Source: Pseudomonadota bacterium (GTDB taxonomy: Bacteria > Pseudomonadota > Gammaproteobacteria > Steroidobacterales > Steroidobacteraceae). From it: a stretch of 6,424 nucleotides of DNA. The translations under genes were made by a program, and so were the position numbers. Below are positions 6,291 through 6,424 of this stretch, piece after piece. The stretch covers positions 1 to 6,424 of the forward strand of contig JAJZLX010000170.1 of NCBI GenBank assembly GCA_021850555.1. The letters run 5' to 3'. Below the pieces are notes generated by a model. The model was not told where the DNA came from and ran no database searches. It saw only the letters and a list, made by a program, of their open reading frames with translations. The first letter of the stretch is position 1. Each line of letters opens with the position of its first letter.

Positions 6291-6424
6291 AGAAATCGGG
6301 ATTTGATTGCCTGGCATTTGGCTGCGGCGCCAATTGCGTTGCGATCTCGATGGCTTCGAGCAGACTGGCTTCGCTGGCGATACCCTTGCCGGCGATATCA
6401 AACGCGGTGCCGTGGTCGACCGAG
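6289..6424 (-). CDS. pdxA: PdxA-family dehydrogenase, C-terminal 44 codons only (cut by window edge)
   Basis: Reading the minus strand from 6423 gives [20 protein letters not shown] followed by [20 protein letters not shown] and a short tail ending NPDF, with TAA at 6291-6289. SVDHGTAxDxAGKG is the C-terminal signature of 4-hydroxythreonine-4-phosphate dehydrogenase (PdxA). These enzymes oxidise a phosphorylated hydroxy acid with NAD+, followed by decarboxylation. In catabolic islands the paralogue PdxA2 usually acts on phosphorylated threonate- or erythronate-type acids instead of in vitamin B6 synthesis. With only this fragment, the two cannot be told apart. The tail is about eight residues longer than that of E. 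coli PdxA as I recall it, and its stop codon lies at the probable end of the IS relic. Confidence 0.85.
   Translation of the reverse strand, partial: SVDHGTAFDIAGKGIASEASLLEAIEIATQLAPQPNARQSNPDF

Noticed and set aside
1..6424. tRNA, rRNA, CRISPR arrays, tandem repeats, riboswitches
   Set aside because: I read through both strands and saw no sequence with the expected conserved elements or regular repeat spacing.

Overview
The window is GC-rich, densely packed bacterial DNA. It reads as an accessory catabolic locus of a proteobacterium, most likely an alphaproteobacterium, although no single gene fixes the lineage. The grounds are high third-position GC, short or overlapping gene junctions, and a mix of families typical of proteobacterial catabolic islands: a HisD-family alcohol dehydrogenase, a LacI regulator, a metallo-beta-lactamase-fold lactonase, an SDR, a PF04199 cyclase and a PdxA-type dehydrogenase. 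There is also a decayed insertion sequence of the IS1182-like DDE type.

Layout. Positions 1-4369 hold a plus-strand run of five genes with almost no spacing. They are a 5'-truncated HisD/HpsN-like dehydrogenase (2-1048), a LacI-family regulator (1072-2112), an unrecognised 189-residue helical protein overlapping it by ATGA (2109-2678), a lactonase-like metallo-hydrolase with a GTG start and a good ribosome binding site (2698-3576), and an SDR oxidoreductase (3590-4369). A short AT-richer gap (4370-4536) separates this run from a convergent minus-strand gene (4537-5508), a PF04199 cyclase/hydrolase whose metal motif has two glutamines where the classical family has histidines. Upstream of that gene, 5509-5627 holds its likely promoter region. 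Positions 5628-6260 hold a transposase relic with an internal deletion and an in-frame stop. The right edge (6289-6424) carries the last 44 codons of a minus-strand pdxA-type gene, whose stop codon lies at the probable end of the IS relic.

How it may work together (inference). The first dehydrogenase would oxidise a terminal alcohol to a carboxylate using NAD+. The SDR would carry out a keto/hydroxyl redox step. The lactonase and the cyclase-family hydrolase would open lactone, ester or amide bonds. The PdxA-type enzyme would oxidise and decarboxylate a phosphorylated hydroxy acid. The LacI protein inside the operon would sense the substrate. This suggests catabolism of a polyhydroxylated acid, sugar acid or sulfonated C3 compound, but the substrate cannot be read from the sequence. 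No sulfonate-cleaving enzyme, kinase or transporter is visible here. The cyclase and pdxA genes are codirectional, and the IS relic lies between them in antisense, so the IS may have interrupted an older pdxA-cyclase unit.
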